Part shown: positions 33,870 to 44,132 of the stretch, in pieces | Layout: every line of letters starts with the position of its first letter | Position numbering within the stretch: position 1 is the first letter of the stretch | Source of the DNA: Saltatorellus ferox | Lineage (GTDB): Bacteria; Planctomycetota; UBA1135; GCA-002686595 | Direction: 5' to 3' | DNA: 64,000 bases | NCBI GenBank assembly: GCA_007751475.1 | Contig: CP036434.1 | Location: 4,345,524 to 4,409,523 of the forward strand | Program-made: the position numbers and the translations under genes | Notes under the pieces: generated by a model | Databases searched by the model: none | Seen by the model: the letters and a program-made list of their open reading frames with translations, nothing else | What the model was told of the DNA's origin: nothing

Positions 33870-36032
33870 ATGAACCGTGACAGTCGATCACCCGGCGTGG
33901 ACGCCGGGATGGAGCACGAGGAGGACCTGGAGGCGACTCAGGAGCCCAGCGCGGGCGAACTCGCAGGTCTCTGGGACGAGGCTCCGGATTCGGAGTCGCG
34001 GCCGAGCGGAGCCCCCCACTCCTACGAGAACGGATGGTTCGTCGCGGAAGAGCACGGTAGTTCGGGCTCCCTGTGGGCCGACGAAGGCCCCGCGGAGCCG
34101 CTGCCGACCCCCGGGCCCATGGAGGACATCGACGCCGCCATGGACGACCTCATGGACGCGGTGGAATCGACGTGGGGCTTCCGCACCCTGCGGGAGAGTC
34201 AGGAAGAGGCGATGCGCGCGACCCTCGCCGGCCGCGACGTCCTCGTGCTGATGCCTACCGGCGGCGGCAAGAGCCTTTGCTACCAGGCGCCTGCGCTCGT
34301 GCGCCCCGGACTGACGCTCGTCGTCAGCCCGCTGATCGCGCTCATGAAGGACCAGCTCGACGGCCTGCTCGCCAACGGCGTGCGGGCGGCCATGATCTCC
34401 AGCGCGCTGGAGAGCGACGAGCGCTCGGCCGTGAACGCCGCCCTGGAGCGCCGCGAGCTCGACATCCTCTTCTGCTCGCCCGAGCGCCTCTCGTCGGAGT
34501 CGTTCATCGATCGCATCGGCCGCGCCGGGCTCACCGCCATCGCCGTCGATGAGGCCCACTGCATCAGCCACTGGGGCCACGACTTCCGCCCCGACTATCG
34601 CCAGATCGGCGCGCTTCGCGACCAGCGCCCCGACATCCCCGTGATCGCGCTCACCGCGACCGCGACGCCGCGCGTTCGCGAGGACATCGAGGCCGAGCTG
34701 CGCCTGAACGACCCCGTGCGCGTCGTCGGCGGCTTCGACCGGCCAAACCTCACGTACCGCGTGCTCCCGCGCCTCGACCTCGTCGACCAGGCGATGGCCC
34801 TGATCGGCCGCTATCCGAACCAGGCCGGCATCATTTACTGCATCCGGCGCAAGGACACCGAGAGCCTGGCGCGCGACCTCGCGCGCAAGGGCGTGCGTGC
34901 CATGCCGTACCACGCGGGCCTCGGCAGCCACGAGCGCAGCAGCGTCCAGGAGGCGTTCCTGAACGAGGGCATCGACGTCGTCGTCGCGACGGTCGCGTTC
35001 GGCATGGGCATCGACCGTCCCGACGTTCGCTTCGTGATCCACGCGAGCCTGCCGAAGGGCGTCGAGCAGTACAGCCAGGAAACAGGCCGCGCGGGCCGGG
35101 ACGGGCTGCCTTCCGAGTGCCTCCTGCTCTACAGCGGCTCCGACTTCCAGGGCTGGAAGGGTATCATGGAGCGCAGCGCCCAGGAGGCCGAACTCGAGGG
35201 CGTCGAGGGCGCGATGGAGGAACTCGGCGGGTCACTCACGCGCCTCTCCGAGCTCTGGAACTTCGCGAACGGCGGCATCTGCCGTCACAAGTACCTCGTC
35301 GAGTATTTCGGCGGGCGCTACGCCGAGCCCCAGCACGAGGACCAAGAGCGCAGGGGCTGCGGCGCTTGCGACGTCTGCCTCGGTGAACTCAAGGTCGTGA
35401 AAGACAGCCAGCGCGTCGCGCAGATGATCCTGTCGTGCATCGTGCGCTGCGATCAGCGCTACGGCGCGGCCCACATCACCGAGGTCCTCCGCGGCGCCGA
35501 TACCGCGCGCATCCGGGCGAAGGGCCACGAGAAGCTCTCGACCTACGGGCTGATGAAGGGCTTCCCGACCTCCGAGATCCGCGCATGGATCGATCAGCTC
35601 GTCGCCCAGGGACACGTGGGCGTGGCTTCGGGCAACTACCCCACCTTGCATCTCACGCAATCCGGCGTCGCCGTCATGAAGGCGGAGTCGGAGGTCACGC
35701 TGCTCTTGCCGCTCACCCCGAAGAAGGCGCCCTCGTCGCGACGCCGCGGAGGCTCGGTGGCCGCCGTCGCGAGCGAGGAGTCGATTGACGTGGACGAGCG
35801 CCTCTTCGAATCGCTGCGGAAGCTGCGTCGCGAAATGGCGCAGGAGCGGGACGTGCCGCCCTACATCCTCTTCAACGACCGCTCGCTCGCCCACATGGCC
35901 GCGCACAAGCCGAAGACCCACGCCGAATTCCTGGGCATAAAGGGCGTCGGCGACAAGAAGGCGGCCGATCTGGGCCCGCGCTTCATGAAGGTGATCGCCG
36001 AGCACATGGCGGCGTATCCGGATCCCGACTAG
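33870..36032 (+). CDS. recQ: RecQ ATP-dependent DNA helicase (full-length type)
   Basis: A 720-residue 3'-5' DNA helicase. After an acidic N-terminal extension of about 100 residues comes Walker A PTGGGKS (129-135), DEAH (227-230), LTATATPRV and motif VI QETGRAGRDG. The RQC zinc site is complete (CRHKYLVEYFGG and CGACDVC), followed by winged-helix and an HRDC domain at the C-terminus. The start is the ATG at 33870 with a strong ribosome site. RecQ acts in repair of stalled forks and recombination. A second, shorter RecQ lies at 58.1-59.9 kb. Monocistronic; about 195 bases separate it from the DUF2237 gene. Confidence 0.93.
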   Translation: MNRDSRSPGVDAGMEHEEDLEATQEPSAGELAGLWDEAPDSESRPSGAPHSYENGWFVAEEHGSSGSLWADEGPAEPLPTPGPMEDIDAAMDDLMDAVESTWGFRTLRESQEEAMRATLAGRDVLVLMPTGGGKSLCYQAPALVRPGLTLVVSPLIALMKDQLDGLLANGVRAAMISSALESDERSAVNAALERRELDILFCSPERLSSESFIDRIGRAGLTAIAVDEAHCISHWGHDFRPDYRQIGALRDQRPDIPVIALTATATPRVREDIEAELRLNDPVRVVGGFDRPNLTYRVLPRLDLVDQAMALIGRYPNQAGIIYCIRRKDTESLARDLARKGVRAMPYHAGLGSHERSSVQEAFLNEGIDVVVATVAFGMGIDRPDVRFVIHASLPKGVEQYSQETGRAGRDGLPSECLLLYSGSDFQGWKGIMERSAQEAELEGVEGAMEELGGSLTRLSELWNFANGGICRHKYLVEYFGGRYAEPQHEDQERRGCGACDVCLGELKVVKDSQRVAQMILSCIVRCDQRYGAAHITEVLRGADTARIRAKGHEKLSTYGLMKGFPTSEIRAWIDQLVAQGHVGVASGNYPTLHLTQSGVAVMKAESEVTLLLPLTPKKAPSSRRRGGSVAAVASEESIDVDERLFESLRKLRREMAQERDVPPYILFNDRSLAHMAAHKPKTHAEFLGIKGVGDKKAADLGPRFMKVIAEHMAAYPDPD

Positions 36033-36194
36033 GGGCACGAAAGCAGGGATTTGGTCCCAATGCTGGAGAAGGGCGCATGCACGTGACGCTCTCCCTCCAG
36101 AACGCTGCCGCTACCTACCGATCCGACTGGTCATGGGCCCGAGGGGCGCTCGCACATCGCGGGCGCGGGCTCCCCAGCACCAGAAGGATACAAG

Positions 36195-37163
36195 ATGGAT
36201 TTGAGGGCAATTTGCGTCGCCGGTCTCGTGACCGCCGCGACGGCAGCAGCACAGGAAGCACCGCGGGTCGGTGATCGCATCGTCGGCCAGGCGATCGAGG
36301 CTTCCAGCGCAGCACGGAATGCGGGAGGCGGAAACGCCCCCGTGGTTCGCTGGGACGGTCAAGCGATCTCCCAGGACGACGAAGTCCGCGGACTGAAGGG
36401 TACGAGTCGCCGAACGCTGGAGGCCTGGCGCCGCTTCGCCGAGCGCCGCGGGTACCGAGTGGACCTCGACGCGAGCCAGCGAGTGATCGTGATCTCGGAC
36501 GCCGAGCGCTTCGAGTCCTTCGCCAGCAGCGAGCGCGTCGTCGAGCGAGTCATGGAGCAGCTGGAGGAGCTGGGTGCGACCTCGGATGCGGCGCCCCTCG
36601 TCCTCCTGCGGGCCAGCACGACGGAGGACGTGGAGGACGCCAAGAAGGGCGCCTCGCTCCTCGGCCTTGGCCATCGCCTCGAGGTATTCGAGGAGACGGG
36701 CACTCTTCGGGACGTGCGCGCCGTCAACGCCCGGCTCGCCGAGTCGGTCGCCCGCGCACACCTGAACGATCATCAGCCGTACCTGTCCGAGTGGATGGTG
36801 GACGGCATCGCCAGCCTGGTTGCCGAAGAGGCGACCGGTCGGGCGATCATCGACGGAAAGGCCGTGTCGCTACGAACCGTGCTCGGCTCGGTTTCGAAGG
36901 CCCACAAACACGACCAGCAGCACACGATCGACCTCCTGAAGATCAGTGGCGCCGGATCCGACGACGGCCCGATGGAGGCCGAAGCGATGGCCGTGATGTC
37001 CTTCCTCGGTGAGGAGATCCTCCATACGATCGTTCCCGAGCTGGGCCAGCGCGATGTGTCGCAGGCCTCGTCCAAGGTCCGCGTGGAAGAGGAGGCACTC
37101 TTGAGCCATATGGGCAAGACCGCGCTCCAAGACCTGCAACGATCCTTGATGCGCGGCAAGTAG
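36195..37163 (+). CDS. Exported protein of unknown function
   Basis: A 322-residue protein from the ATG at 36195, with AAGGATA ten bases upstream. The signal peptide (about 1-19) ends in AAAQ. The mature part is mixed alpha/beta with RTLEAWRRFAERRGYRVDLDASQRVIVISD, then LNDHQPYLSEWMVDGIASLVAEEATG. That segment resembles the C-terminal helix of MA-type peptidases, but no HExxH zinc motif is present, so peptidase activity is not supported. No named family. Confidence 0.7.
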   Translation: MDLRAICVAGLVTAATAAAQEAPRVGDRIVGQAIEASSAARNAGGGNAPVVRWDGQAISQDDEVRGLKGTSRRTLEAWRRFAERRGYRVDLDASQRVIVISDAERFESFASSERVVERVMEQLEELGATSDAAPLVLLRASTTEDVEDAKKGASLLGLGHRLEVFEETGTLRDVRAVNARLAESVARAHLNDHQPYLSEWMVDGIASLVAEEATGRAIIDGKAVSLRTVLGSVSKAHKHDQQHTIDLLKISGAGSDDGPMEAEAMAVMSFLGEEILHTIVPELGQRDVSQASSKVRVEEEALLSHMGKTALQDLQRSLMRGK

Positions 37164-37272
37164 AACGGCCGGGTTCGCGCAGGAGCTGCGCGCCCAGCGC
37201 GAACATGCGGCGCGAACATAAAGTGGGTGGCAAGGGTTCCATCCGGAGAGCCGAGTCCTCAGGTTGGGGGGC

Positions 37273-39522
37273 ATGGTGCCCCCAGCGATTCCAAGCCTCG
37301 GTCCTTCGACGGCCCGACCGCGCCTGCTCCTCGTGAGCAACCGGCTGCCGGTCAAGCTGAAACGAACGGAGAGCGGCGGCTGGACCGCCGAGCGAACGCT
37401 CGGCGGACTGGCGACCGGGCTCTCGGGGCCGCATCAGGAGAGCGGCGGCGTGTGGATCGGATGGCCCGGCGTCATGACCGAGGACGAGGCGATCCCGGCG
37501 GACGCTCAGGCGCTCCTGAAAGGCCTCGGCTTCCACGGACTCGGACTGTCCGAAGAGGAGCATGAACGCTACTACCTGCGGGCGAGCAATCGCTGCATCT
37601 GGCCGCTCTTGCACGGCTTCGTCGAGCGCGTCGAGTTCGATCGAGAGGACTGGAACACCTATCGCCGGGTGAACCAGCGCTTCGCGGACGCGGTCTGCGA
37701 GGAGGCCCAGCGCGGGGACACGGTGTTCGTCCAGGACTTCCAGCTCTGCCTGGTCCCCGCGATGATCCGCGAGAAGCGGCCGGACCTGCGGATCGGCTTC
37801 TTCCTGCACGTGCCCTTCCCCCACACGGGGATCTTCCGGGCGCTCCCCTCGCGGGCCGAAACGCTCAAGGGACTTCTGGGCGCCGACGTGATCGGTTTCC
37901 ACACGCTGGAGTACCTGCGCTGCTTTCGATCGGCCGCCCGCCGTGTGCTCGGCGTCGAGACGACGTCGCACACCGTCGAGTACCAGGCTCGCCAGGTCTC
38001 CCTCGTCGCGCAGCCGCTCGGGATCGATCCGACGCCCTGGGAGCGCCCCGACGATACGCCGGAGATCGCGGAACCACTCGCGGAACTCAAGGCCGCTGCG
38101 GCGGGCCGCAAGGTGCTGCTCGGCGTCGAGCGACTCGACTACACGAAGGGCATCCTGGAGCGCCTCACGGCGTTCCGCGACCTCCTGGAGGAGCGACCCG
38201 AACTCGCCGAGAAGGTGGTGTTCTTCCAGATCGCCGTGCCGAGCCGCATCGAGGTGGACGCCTACCGCGACCTCAAGGAGAAGGCGGAGCAGCTCGCGGG
38301 CGAGATCAACAGCCGCTTCGGTCGCGTCGGGGTCCAGCCACTGCACTACCAGTTCCACGGCGTCGACCCCGGCAGGCTGACCGCGCTCTACCGCGTGGCC
38401 GACGTGTGCGTCGTGACGCCCCTGCGGGACGGCCTGAACCTCGTCGCCAAGGAGTTCGTCGCCGCTCGCCACCAGGACGACGGCGTGCTGCTGCTCAGCG
38501 AGTTCACGGGAGCCGCGTGGGAGCTCACCGAAGCCCTGCACGTGAATCCCTACGACCTGGATGCGATGAAAAGCGCGTACGTGCGCGCGCTGGAAATGTC
38601 GCCGGAGGAGCAGGCGGCGCGCATGGCGCCCATGCGCGAGCGGGTCCACCGCGACGACATCCACCACTGGACGCGTTCGATGCTCGATGCGATCGAGAAC
38701 AGCCAGCGTTCGTCCGCGCCCGAGCTGATCGAGGACGAGATCCAGGAAGACTGCCTCCGGCGCTGGGGCGCGGCCAGCGATCGCTTCCTCGCGCTCGACT
38801 ACGACGGGACCCTGCGCGAGCTCCAGGTCGATCCACTGACGGCAACGCCCGCTCCCGAGCTCATCGAACGGCTCGAGGCCCTCGTCGCGACGCCGGGCAA
38901 TGAGGTCTGGATCGTGTCCGGACGAACGCTCGACTTCCTGACCGAGCACCTCGGTGGCACGGGCGTCGGCTTCATCGGCGAGCACGGCCGCGTCGCCCGC
39001 GCTCCGGGCGCGCGGGAGCCGGAACAGCTCGTCGTGACCCTGGATCCCTCGTGGAAGGACCGGATCCGGCCGATGCTGGAGAGCGTCACCGGCCGCGTTC
39101 ACGGAAGCCACGTCGAGGAGAAGCCCGAAGGCCTCGCCTGGCACTACCGAGGCGCCGAACCCGAGTCCGCTGCCTGGCAGGCCCACGAGCTCTACCAGCA
39201 CCTCGGTGAGATCATGGCCGACGAGAACCTCGAGATCATGCGGGGCAACAAGGTCCTGGAGATCCGGCCGTCCGGGATCTCGAAGGCCAACGGCCTCGCG
39301 ACGGTCCTCGGGCGTCGCGCGAAGGCGCCGGACCTCGTCGTCATCGCGGGCGACGATGTCACGGACGAGTCCATGTTCCGCGCGTTCCCGGAGGCGCTCT
39401 CCGTGCTGGTGGGATCCCGCGCCTCGTCTGCTCGCTTCCGGGTCGAGGCGCCCGAAAACTTCCGCACTCTCCTCGGCCTCTGGCACGCGACCGCTCCCGC
39501 GGGCACCTCCCACGCATCATGA
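37273..39522 (+). CDS. otsAB: Trehalose-6-phosphate synthase/phosphatase fusion
   Basis: A 749-residue bifunctional enzyme. The GT20 synthase domain (about 15-480) makes trehalose-6-phosphate from UDP-glucose and glucose-6-phosphate: LLLVSNRLPVKL, GLATGLSGP, HVPFPHTGIFRALP, GVERLDYTKGILERL and TPLRDGLNLVAKEFVAA. The HAD-type phosphatase domain (about 510-740) has DYDGTL, SGRTLDF and GDDVTDESMF, and removes the phosphate. The ATG at 37273 follows a GGGGGG stretch. A TTG nine bases upstream is possible. The stop overlaps the GH15 gene in ATGA. Products: trehalose as osmoprotectant or reserve. Confidence 0.93.
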   Translation: MVPPAIPSLGPSTARPRLLLVSNRLPVKLKRTESGGWTAERTLGGLATGLSGPHQESGGVWIGWPGVMTEDEAIPADAQALLKGLGFHGLGLSEEEHERYYLRASNRCIWPLLHGFVERVEFDREDWNTYRRVNQRFADAVCEEAQRGDTVFVQDFQLCLVPAMIREKRPDLRIGFFLHVPFPHTGIFRALPSRAETLKGLLGADVIGFHTLEYLRCFRSAARRVLGVETTSHTVEYQARQVSLVAQPLGIDPTPWERPDDTPEIAEPLAELKAAAAGRKVLLGVERLDYTKGILERLTAFRDLLEERPELAEKVVFFQIAVPSRIEVDAYRDLKEKAEQLAGEINSRFGRVGVQPLHYQFHGVDPGRLTALYRVADVCVVTPLRDGLNLVAKEFVAARHQDDGVLLLSEFTGAAWELTEALHVNPYDLDAMKSAYVRALEMSPEEQAARMAPMRERVHRDDIHHWTRSMLDAIENSQRSSAPELIEDEIQEDCLRRWGAASDRFLALDYDGTLRELQVDPLTATPAPELIERLEALVATPGNEVWIVSGRTLDFLTEHLGGTGVGFIGEHGRVARAPGAREPEQLVVTLDPSWKDRIRPMLESVTGRVHGSHVEEKPEGLAWHYRGAEPESAAWQAHELYQHLGEIMADENLEIMRGNKVLEIRPSGISKANGLATVLGRRAKAPDLVVIAGDDVTDESMFRAFPEALSVLVGSRASSARFRVEAPENFRTLLGLWHATAPAGTSHAS

Positions 39523-41318
39523 AACTCGACCACGGCGTCATCGGCAACGGGACGCTCCTCGCCCTCGTCAACCCGGATACGGGTATCGACTGGCTCTGCG
39601 CTCCGCGCTTCGATTCCCCGTCGCTCTTCGCCAGGCTCCTCGATGAGCAGAAAGGCGGCACGTGGCGCTTCCTCTACCAGAAGGGCGACGAGAAGCACGC
39701 TTTGCACGGCGAGCAGCGCTATGTCCGCAACACCAACGTGCTCGTCACCCGCTTCGAGGTCGGCGACGACGCCTGGGAGCAGTTCGACTTCATGCCGTAC
39801 ATTCAGGAGGGCCTCGGTCATCGACACCCCCCACGGATCGTGCGCTACCTGCGTCCGATCCGGGGTGCCCCGCGTCTCTCCATGGACCTCGACCTGCGGC
39901 CGGACTACGCGCGCATGGAGTCGGAGCCGCGCACGTCCGAGCGCGGCCTGGAGCTCAAGGCGCATGGTGGGATGAACATCACGCTGCACTCGAACGTACC
40001 CGGCCCGTACCTGGCGAGCGGCCGAGCGTTCCGCCTCGATCGCGGCCGGTACTTCGTCCTGGACTGCGGATCGTCGGAGCACTACATGCACATGGACGAG
40101 ATCGAGCGTGACCTCGACCTGACGATCGCCACCTGGCGGCGCTGGACCCAGTCGTGCTCGCTGCCAGGCTTCAGCGACGAGGCCGTGCTGCGATCCGCGC
40201 TCTGCCTCAAGCTTCACCAGTACAGCGAGACGGGCGCGATCATCGCGGCCTCGACCACCTCGATCCCCGAGATCGTCGGAGAGCCGCGTACCTGGGACTA
40301 CCGATTCTGCTGGCTGCGCGACGCGGTGTTCACGGTCGAAGCGCTGCGCCGCATCGGCCACTTCCAGGAGGGGCGCGACTTCCTGCAGTTCGTGCTCGAC
40401 GTCGCCGACACGGGCGAGCTACAGCCGCTCTACGGGATCGGGGCCGAGCGTGAGCTGACGGAGATGTCCCTCGACCACCTCGCGGGGTTCCGGGGGACGA
40501 AGCCCGTGCGGATCGGCAACGCGGCAGCGGAGCAGCTCCAGACGGACCTCATGGGCGAGGTCGTCCTGTGTCTCCGGACGATGCTGACGGACGCGCGCGT
40601 CGACCCCGGAAAGCCCGAGCTCTGGATGCCACTCGTCGAGCGTATGGTGCGCGAAGCGCGCGCCGCGTTTCACGTGCCCGACCTCGGGATCTGGGAGTAC
40701 CGCGGCGCGCCGCAGCTACACACCTTCAGCCGGGCCATGTGCTGGGCAGCCGCCCACCACGGCGCGGCGATCGCGCTGCACTTCGGCCTCGAGGACCAGG
40801 CGCGCGAGTGGCTGGACGCCGCCAACGAGATGCGCGAAGAGGTGCTCGAGCGCGGCTACAGCGAGGAGAAGGGCATGTTCACGCAGACCTTCGAGAACGA
40901 GGAAGCGGACGCGGCGAATCTCTTGCTGCCGTCGATCGGGCTCCTGCGCGGCGACGACCCGCGCTTCCTCGCGACGCTGACAGCCTACCGCGAGCGGCTG
41001 GTGCGCCCCACCGGGGTCATGCGTTACGTCCACGCGGATGACTTCGGCGAGCCGACGAGCACGTTCACGATCTGCTCGTTCTGGTGGGCCGAGGCCCTCG
41101 CGCTCGCGGGCGAGCTGGAGGAGTCCATCGAGTTCTTCGAACGGGTGCTCTCCCACGCGAATCCGGTCGGGCTCTTCAGCGAGGACATCGATCCAGACAG
41201 CGGCGAGCTGCTCGGCAACTTCCCCCAGGCCTACACCCACGTGGGCCTGATCCACGCGGCCATGACGATCGGGACGCAGCTGCGGGCCCGGAGCGGCCGC
41301 TACCACGCCTGGTCATGA
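39519..41318 (+). CDS. GH15-family glycosidase (glucoamylase or trehalase-like)
   Basis: A 599-residue protein of glycoside hydrolase family 15. Typical parts: DHGVIGNGTLLALVNPDTGIDWLCAPRFDSPSLFARLL at the front, then the (alpha/alpha)6-barrel with RTWDYRFCWLRDAVFTVEAL, QLHTFSRAMCWAAAHHGA and STFTICSFWWAEAL. Family 15 enzymes cleave glucosidic links in starch or trehalose. The ATGA overlap with otsAB points to trehalose turnover, so a trehalase is a fair guess, but substrate cannot be fixed from sequence. Cytoplasmic; no signal peptide. Ends just before a strong hairpin. Confidence 0.88.
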   Translation: MKLDHGVIGNGTLLALVNPDTGIDWLCAPRFDSPSLFARLLDEQKGGTWRFLYQKGDEKHALHGEQRYVRNTNVLVTRFEVGDDAWEQFDFMPYIQEGLGHRHPPRIVRYLRPIRGAPRLSMDLDLRPDYARMESEPRTSERGLELKAHGGMNITLHSNVPGPYLASGRAFRLDRGRYFVLDCGSSEHYMHMDEIERDLDLTIATWRRWTQSCSLPGFSDEAVLRSALCLKLHQYSETGAIIAASTTSIPEIVGEPRTWDYRFCWLRDAVFTVEALRRIGHFQEGRDFLQFVLDVADTGELQPLYGIGAERELTEMSLDHLAGFRGTKPVRIGNAAAEQLQTDLMGEVVLCLRTMLTDARVDPGKPELWMPLVERMVREARAAFHVPDLGIWEYRGAPQLHTFSRAMCWAAAHHGAAIALHFGLEDQAREWLDAANEMREEVLERGYSEEKGMFTQTFENEEADAANLLLPSIGLLRGDDPRFLATLTAYRERLVRPTGVMRYVHADDFGEPTSTFTICSFWWAEALALAGELEESIEFFERVLSHANPVGLFSEDIDPDSGELLGNFPQAYTHVGLIHAAMTIGTQLRARSGRYHAWS

Positions 41319-41326
41319 CGAGAGAA

Positions 41327-41358
41327 AGGGCGCGCGCCGATCCCTCGGCGCGCGCCCT
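41327..41358. terminator. Bidirectional terminator
   Basis: Perfect 14-base arms (41327-41340 and 41345-41358) with a 4-base loop. It lies between the convergent GH15 and BNR protein genes. Confidence 0.75.
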
Positions 41359-41379
41359 CGCTTCACCGACGCTCGAACA

Positions 41380-43278
41380 TCAGATGAAGTCGATCGAAAG
41401 GCCGTTCGTGAAGTTCGACGTCGCCTGGCCGCCGACGGAGTCGCGGTACCAGGCCTGGAAGTTCCAGGTTTGACCCGAGGTGATGCTGACGAAGCCCGTC
41501 GGCTGCGGCGTCTGGGTGAGATCGAGGTCGAGCGAGAAGGCGCCCGCCGCTCCCGAGTTCTTGATCTGCCCGCTGCCGACGTAGCGACCGATCGACCCCG
41601 CGACGCAGAGGTTGCCCGAGCTGCCGCCCGGGTTCATCACGAATCCCTGGGACTGGCTGGTGATGAAGAAGCCGAACGACAGGGGCGGTAGTGCGCTGGC
41701 GTTGAGCGCGAAGGCGTTGTCCGTGACGTCAAGGGAGCCCTCCCCCATCAGCGATGCGGCGCTACCCGTCGAGTTCACGGCCGCCGTGCAGTACTGCGTG
41801 CCCACGCCGTTCGGGAGGAGAAGGCCTGCGGTGTAGACCTCGTTCGCGCCCGTCGTGCGGTCGAGGTACACCAGCGACACGGTGTTCGTGACGTTGGAGA
41901 CGGCCATGAACGTGCACTCGTTGCGGTTGACGAAGTCCGTATCGGGTCCGCTGCTCGGAACCTCCAGGTAGGGCGCGAACGTCGCACCACCGTCCTGGGA
42001 CACGAAGAAGGCGATGGTGTTGGAGCCGTCGGCGCCGAGTTCCGCCGCGACGACGACGAAGCCGTTCGCCACGACGATCTCGGGGCGGTTGGCGTTGGTG
42101 TCGAAGCTGATGGGTACGTCCTTGGTCCAGGTCGCACCGCCGTCCTTCGTGTAGGCGATGTAGAGATTGTTGGCGCCGGATCCGCCGGGGAGGCCCGCGG
42201 CGACCGCTTGGCTGTCCTCGTCGTACACGACGTACATGTTGCTGGCGCTTTCGATGAAGCACTGCGGAACGTCGCAATCCGACCCGGCGACGGCCACCGC
42301 CTGAACCGAGAGAGTGACCTCGGGGCGGAAGGTGGCGCCGCCGTCGTTGGAGACCACGACGTGGACGCCTTCGCCTCCGGGTGTGGAGGCATCATTCTCG
42401 TTGTAGGTGATCAAGACGGTGCTGCCCTTGACCTCGAGCTGGGGCTCATCCACGTCGCCGGTCACGTCGGACTCGGCGATGAATGGGGCGCTGAAGGTGG
42501 CGCCACCGTCCGTGGAGCGGGCGACGGCGAGGTTGTTGTTGACGTCGACCCAGGTGACGATGACGAGGCTGCCGTCGGCGGCGACCTTGGGCTCGTCGAC
42601 GTCGTCGGTGCCGGTCGCGGGGCTCACGATGATGGGCGTCGACCACGTCAGGCCAGCGTCGGTCGAGCGGGTGTAGAAGACCTCTTCGTTGCCACCTGCG
42701 CCCGCGATCGAATCCTCTTCCCAGGTGCAGTGGAAGGTGTTGCCGGAAACGGTCAGCCAGCTCCGGTCGATGTCACTGTTGACGTCGGACCCCGAGGTGC
42801 TCGTGTTGAGCGGGAGGGACGTCGGACGCCAGGTCAGGCCGCCATCGGTCGAGACGTTGTAGAAGAGATCCTGGTTGTTGGACTGAAGCGCGAAGGCGTC
42901 GCGACGCTCCTCCCAGACGACGACGAGGTTGCCGTTGTCGGCGGCGGCGATCTTCGGGAAGTCGGAGTCGTTCGCGTTGGCGGCCTCGCCGAGGTCGACG
43001 CGGATCGGAGCGCTAAAGGTGGCGCCGTCGTCGGTGGAGCGGGCGAAGTAGATGTCCTGGGTGAAGTTGGTGGTGCCGAGCTGCTCGGCCCACACGGCGT
43101 AGACGTCGGAGCCGCGGACGGCGATCGAGGTGCCGTCCTGCTGGTTGTCCCCGTTCGGGTTGAAGCCGCCGACGTTGAGTCGGCTGGCATCGCGGATCGT
43201 TTGCGCCTCGGCGGCGGGCGCCGGGAGGAGCACGGCGAGGACGGCGGTGAAGAGCGTGCTGGATAGAGCGTGTCGCAT
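41380..43278 (-). CDS. Exported BNR/sialidase-fold protein with C-terminal sorting-like domain
   Basis: A 632-residue secreted protein. The signal peptide ends about residue 26 (PAAEAQ). A beta-propeller follows, with many Asp-boxes S-x-D-x-G-x-T-(W/F) such as STDDGATF, STDGGLTW, SNDGGATF and SQDGGATF. It is like sialidases but catalytic residues are not clear. The last 135 residues form a domain shared with the FG-GAP protein at 51720-54401, ending in ITSGQTWNFQAWYRD and SNFTNGLSIDF at the very end. Such a shared end suggests a cell-surface sorting or anchoring signal. The ATG at 43278 gives a clean signal peptide; the longer frame is not supported. Confidence 0.85.
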   Translation of the reverse strand: MRHALSSTLFTAVLAVLLPAPAAEAQTIRDASRLNVGGFNPNGDNQQDGTSIAVRGSDVYAVWAEQLGTTNFTQDIYFARSTDDGATFSAPIRVDLGEAANANDSDFPKIAAADNGNLVVVWEERRDAFALQSNNQDLFYNVSTDGGLTWRPTSLPLNTSTSGSDVNSDIDRSWLTVSGNTFHCTWEEDSIAGAGGNEEVFYTRSTDAGLTWSTPIIVSPATGTDDVDEPKVAADGSLVIVTWVDVNNNLAVARSTDGGATFSAPFIAESDVTGDVDEPQLEVKGSTVLITYNENDASTPGGEGVHVVVSNDGGATFRPEVTLSVQAVAVAGSDCDVPQCFIESASNMYVVYDEDSQAVAAGLPGGSGANNLYIAYTKDGGATWTKDVPISFDTNANRPEIVVANGFVVVAAELGADGSNTIAFFVSQDGGATFAPYLEVPSSGPDTDFVNRNECTFMAVSNVTNTVSLVYLDRTTGANEVYTAGLLLPNGVGTQYCTAAVNSTGSAASLMGEGSLDVTDNAFALNASALPPLSFGFFITSQSQGFVMNPGGSSGNLCVAGSIGRYVGSGQIKNSGAAGAFSLDLDLTQTPQPTGFVSITSGQTWNFQAWYRDSVGGQATSNFTNGLSIDFI

Positions 43279-43494
43279 GTTCTGGTGGGGAGAGAGAAGG
43301 ATCGAGGGGCTTGGCTCGGTGCGGGGCGCGCGCTGCGGGGTGCAGTTGCTTCTTCCCGTTCGAGGGGCGAGGTTGTCCCAGAACCGCGTCAGGGTCCGGT
43401 CAAGGGGCGTTGGGCTCTGTCTTGGGTTCTGATCAGCACGGCGCAGGGGTGGCATCAAGGCGGCATCAACGACCCAGGCGGCTCACCCGACCCG

Positions 43495-43519
43495 AACGCC
43501 CGCGTCTCCGGGCGTTTTT
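43495..43519 (+). promoter_or_regulatory. Hairpin with U-tract in the leader of the hcr-like operon
   Basis: Perfect 8-base arms (43495-43502 and 43509-43516) and a 6-base loop, followed by three more T. This is a classic intrinsic terminator shape on the plus strand, but no plus-strand gene ends upstream; the operon ATG is 38 bases further on. It may be an attenuator in the leader, or a terminator for upstream read-through. Confidence 0.5.
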
Positions 43520-43556
43520 GGCGTGCCAGCGGCCCCTGGATCGGGACAATGGGCCC

Positions 43557-44131
<575 letters not shown>

Positions 44132-44132
<1 letters not shown>

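Noticed and set aside
37173..37204. Inverted repeat GTTCGCGC/GCGCGAAC after the exported protein gene
   Set aside because: Arms are only 8 bases with a 16-base loop and no U-tract; a direct repeat GCGCGAACAT overlaps it, so pairing may be chance.
36943..39513. 856-codon open frame on the minus strand opposite otsAB
   Set aside because: It mirrors the otsAB gene in a high-GC region; its translation has no domain and is rich in Arg, Glu and Val as expected of shadows.
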